Assembly (NCBI GenBank): GCA_045661365.1
Contig: JAZRFL010000173.1
Span: 1-6,942, forward strand
Reading direction: 5' to 3'
DNA from: UMGS1484 sp045661365
GTDB lineage: Bacteria > Bacillota > Clostridia > Oscillospirales > Acutalibacteraceae
Length of the DNA stretch: 6,942 nucleotides
In this document: one piece after another, positions 5,074 through 6,942 of the stretch
Layout of the letters: every line of letters begins with the position of its first letter
How positions within the stretch are numbered: the first letter of the stretch is position 1
The notes under the pieces: generated by a model
Seen by the model: the letters and a program-made list of their open reading frames with translations, nothing else
The model's database searches: none
Told to the model about the DNA's origin: nothing
Made by a program: the position numbers and the translations under genes

Positions 5074-6315
5074 ATGTTTGAACAAGCAAAAGCTCTGTAC
5101 GCCAAGGTTGGCGTAGACGTAGAAGCCGCTCTTGCCGCTTTGAAAACCACTCCTATCAGCATTCATTGTTGGCAGGGGGACGACGTGGTGGGTTTTGAAC
5201 CTGCCGCTACTGCCGCTTCGGGTGGCATTCAAACCACCGGTAATCATCCCGGTCGGGCTCGCAACCCCGAAGAACTCATGGCCGACTTTGAAGTGGCGCT
5301 TGCCAATATTCCCGGTGCCAAAAAAATCAACCTGCACGCTTGCTATGCCATTTTTGAAGAGGGCGACACCACCGATCGCAACGCCATTTCTTACAAACAC
5401 TTTGCCCCTTGGGTAGCCTTTGCCAAGAAAAACGGCATTGGCATTGACTTTAACCCCACTTGCTTCTCTCACCCCATGGTGAAAAACGGTTTGACCTTGT
5501 CTTCTCCCGATGAAACCGTACGTAAATTCTGGGTCGACCACTGTATTGCTTGCCGTCGCATCGCTTCCCAGATTGCCAAAGAATTGGGCATGCCTGTGGT
5601 CAACAACGTGTGGATTCCCGACGGGCTCAAAGACGTGCCTGCCGACCGCATGGGTCCCCGTGTTCGGTTGAAAGACAGTCTGGACCAAATCTTTGCCGAA
5701 AAGCTGGACGGTGTTATCGACTGCGTAGAAAGCAAAGTGTTCGGCATTGGGGTAGAAGCCTATACCGTAGGTAGCAACGAGTTCTATATGAGCTATGCCG
5801 CTTCTCATCCCGGCATTTACAATTTGCTGGACAACGGTCACTATCATCCCACCGAAATGGTCAGCGACAAGATTCCCGCTTTGCTTGCTTTCTTTGATAA
5901 AATTCCTCTTCACGTGACTCGTCCCATGCGTTGGGACTCTGACCACGTGGTACGGTTTGAAGATGAGCTGAAAGAAATTGCCACCGAAATCGTTCGGAAC
6001 GATGCTCTTGATAAAGTGCTCATCGGCTTGGATTATTTCGATGCTTCCATCAACCGTGTAGCCGCTTGGGTGGTGGGTACTCGCAATATGCAAAAGGCCT
6101 TGCTTTCTGCCTTGCTACAACCCCATGCTCATTTGAAAGAACTGCAAGATGAGGAAAACTTTACCCGCTTAATGGTGGAACAAGAAGAGCTGAAAACCCT
6201 GCCTTTTGGCGCGGTGTGGCAAGAATTCTGCCGTCGTGAAGGCATTCCTGCCGACGGCGAATGGTTTGACGCCATTGAAGAATACGAACAAAACGTACTG
6301 TTTAAGAGAGGTTAA
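5074..6315 (+). CDS. rhaA: L-rhamnose isomerase
   Basis: Cytoplasmic metal-dependent isomerase converting L-rhamnose to L-rhamnulose, the first step of the pathway. It is 413 aa, close to the E. coli enzyme (419 aa), and complete. The signature HCWQGDDV is at 31-38. All six metal ligands known for the E. coli enzyme (Glu234, Asp267, His294, Asp302, Asp304, Asp334) have counterparts with nearly the same spacing: Glu219 (VESK), Asp253 (LDNGHYHP), His280 (LHVTRP), Asp288 and Asp290 (RWDSDHV) and Asp320 (GLDYFDAS). An active Mn-type enzyme is therefore expected. The start is ATG 5074, or 5068 two codons earlier. It lies 20 bases after rhaB and 5 bases before rhaD, so the three are translated from one message. 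This is a typical RhaA with nothing missing. Confidence 0.97.
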   Translation: MFEQAKALYAKVGVDVEAALAALKTTPISIHCWQGDDVVGFEPAATAASGGIQTTGNHPGRARNPEELMADFEVALANIPGAKKINLHACYAIFEEGDTTDRNAISYKHFAPWVAFAKKNGIGIDFNPTCFSHPMVKNGLTLSSPDETVRKFWVDHCIACRRIASQIAKELGMPVVNNVWIPDGLKDVPADRMGPRVRLKDSLDQIFAEKLDGVIDCVESKVFGIGVEAYTVGSNEFYMSYAASHPGIYNLLDNGHYHPTEMVSDKIPALLAFFDKIPLHVTRPMRWDSDHVVRFEDELKEIATEIVRNDALDKVLIGLDYFDASINRVAAWVVGTRNMQKALLSALLQPHAHLKELQDEENFTRLMVEQEELKTLPFGAVWQEFCRREGIPADGEWFDAIEEYEQNVLFKRG

Positions 6316-6320
6316 TTACA

Positions 6321-6942
6321 ATGAACATTTTAGAAGTACCTGTAATCAAAGACTTTATTCGTATGTGTAACGACGGTTGGGAACTTGGCTACCACGAACG
6401 CAACGGCGGTAACCTGACCTATCGCATGCGCCCCGAAGAAGTGGATCTGTGTAAAGACGCCTTTACCTATGACAAGCCTTGGGTGAAAATGGGCGTACAA
6501 GCCGAAAATCTGAAAAATGAATTTTTCATTTCCACCGGTAGCGGCAAGTTTTTCCGTAATGTGATTTTGGCTCCCCAAGACAATATTTGTATTGTGGAAA
6601 TTAACGATGCCGGCGACAGCTGGCGTATAGTATGGGGCCTGGAAAAAGGCGGCGTTCCCACCAGCGAATTCCCCAGCCACTTTATGAATCACAGCGTGCG
6701 GGTGAAAGCTACCGACGGCGCTTATCGTGTCATTTACCATGCCCATACCCCCAGCCTGATCGCTCTTACTTATGTGTTGCCTCTCACCAATCGCGATTTT
6801 AGCCGTGTGTTGTGGCAAAGTGCCACCGAATGCCCCGTGGTATTCCCCCAGGGCGTAGGCGTAGTGGAGTGGATGGTGCCCGGCGGACGCGATATCGCCC
6901 TTGCCACCAGTGAACTGATGAAGGAATTCCCGGCTGCTGTCA
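6321..6942 (+). CDS. rhaD: Rhamnulose-1-phosphate aldolase, 5' part (runs off the right edge)
   Basis: Class II (zinc) aldolase that cleaves L-rhamnulose-1-phosphate to dihydroxyacetone phosphate and L-lactaldehyde, the last step of the pathway. The window holds the first 207 codons with no stop; the E. coli protein has 274 residues, so about a quarter is missing. Visible motifs: ERNGGNLTYR (26-35), TGSGKFFRNV (72-81), GVPTSEFPSH (111-120) with Glu116 matching the catalytic Glu117 of E. coli, zinc ligands His140 and His142 in YHAHTPSLIALTY (139-151), and STEC..VFPQGVG (167-180). The third zinc His (212 in E. coli) lies beyond the window. The E. coli form HCHAT is HAHTP here. AGAGG at 6307-6311, inside the end of rhaA, is 9 bases before the ATG. 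Third gene of the operon, 5 bases after rhaA. Confidence 0.96.
   Translation, partial: MNILEVPVIKDFIRMCNDGWELGYHERNGGNLTYRMRPEEVDLCKDAFTYDKPWVKMGVQAENLKNEFFISTGSGKFFRNVILAPQDNICIVEINDAGDSWRIVWGLEKGGVPTSEFPSHFMNHSVRVKATDGAYRVIYHAHTPSLIALTYVLPLTNRDFSRVLWQSATECPVVFPQGVGVVEWMVPGGRDIALATSELMKEFPAAV

Noticed and set aside
5050..6093. A 347-codon open frame on the minus strand
   Set aside because: It lies entirely opposite rhaA, whose metal-site residues and family match are unambiguous. Its His/Val/Gly-rich composition is what a reversed coding strand gives, and it has no family resemblance.
6330..6818. A 162-codon open frame on the minus strand
   Set aside because: Antisense to rhaD, which matches the E. 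coli aldolase throughout.

Overview
The window looks like a chromosomal segment of a Gram-positive gut or rumen Clostridia-type bacterium (Ruminococcaceae/Oscillospiraceae-like; inferred). Reasons: a secreted protein ending in a type I dockerin, a lipoprotein with a Ser/Glu-rich tether, a YwlG/UPF0340 (DUF436) protein, strong GGAGG-type ribosome binding sites, Rho-independent terminators and a near-perfect sigma-A promoter. No RNA gene, CRISPR array, transposon or phage gene was seen.

The left half (positions 1-3281) is read entirely from the minus strand as two transcription units. The first is ywlG-like (2745-3281) followed 18 bases later by a lipoprotein gene (1923-2726), closed by a 13-bp-stem terminator (1870-1914). 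The second is a single gene (47-1774) for a modular exported protein: signal peptide, C39-like cysteine peptidase, SH3b, Ig-like, SH3b, Ig-like, dockerin. It has its own TTGACA-18-TATAAT promoter with a palindrome over the expected transcription start, and a 14-bp-stem terminator at the left window edge.

The right half (3384-6942) is read from the plus strand. A short probable membrane-protein gene (3384-3515) ends at a terminator (3567-3594). A promoter directly behind its T-tract drives a rhamnose catabolic operon: rhaB (rhamnulokinase), rhaA (L-rhamnose isomerase) and rhaD (rhamnulose-1-phosphate aldolase, cut by the right edge). Together these convert L-rhamnose to L-rhamnulose, L-rhamnulose-1-phosphate, then dihydroxyacetone phosphate and L-lactaldehyde. 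The three genes are 20 and 5 bases apart or less and surely co-transcribed.

The rhamnose genes are ordinary and recognised with high confidence. The least ordinary element is the dockerin-tagged cysteine peptidase with its duplicated SH3b-Ig unit and its palindromic control region. I see no clear evidence of a wholly new system.
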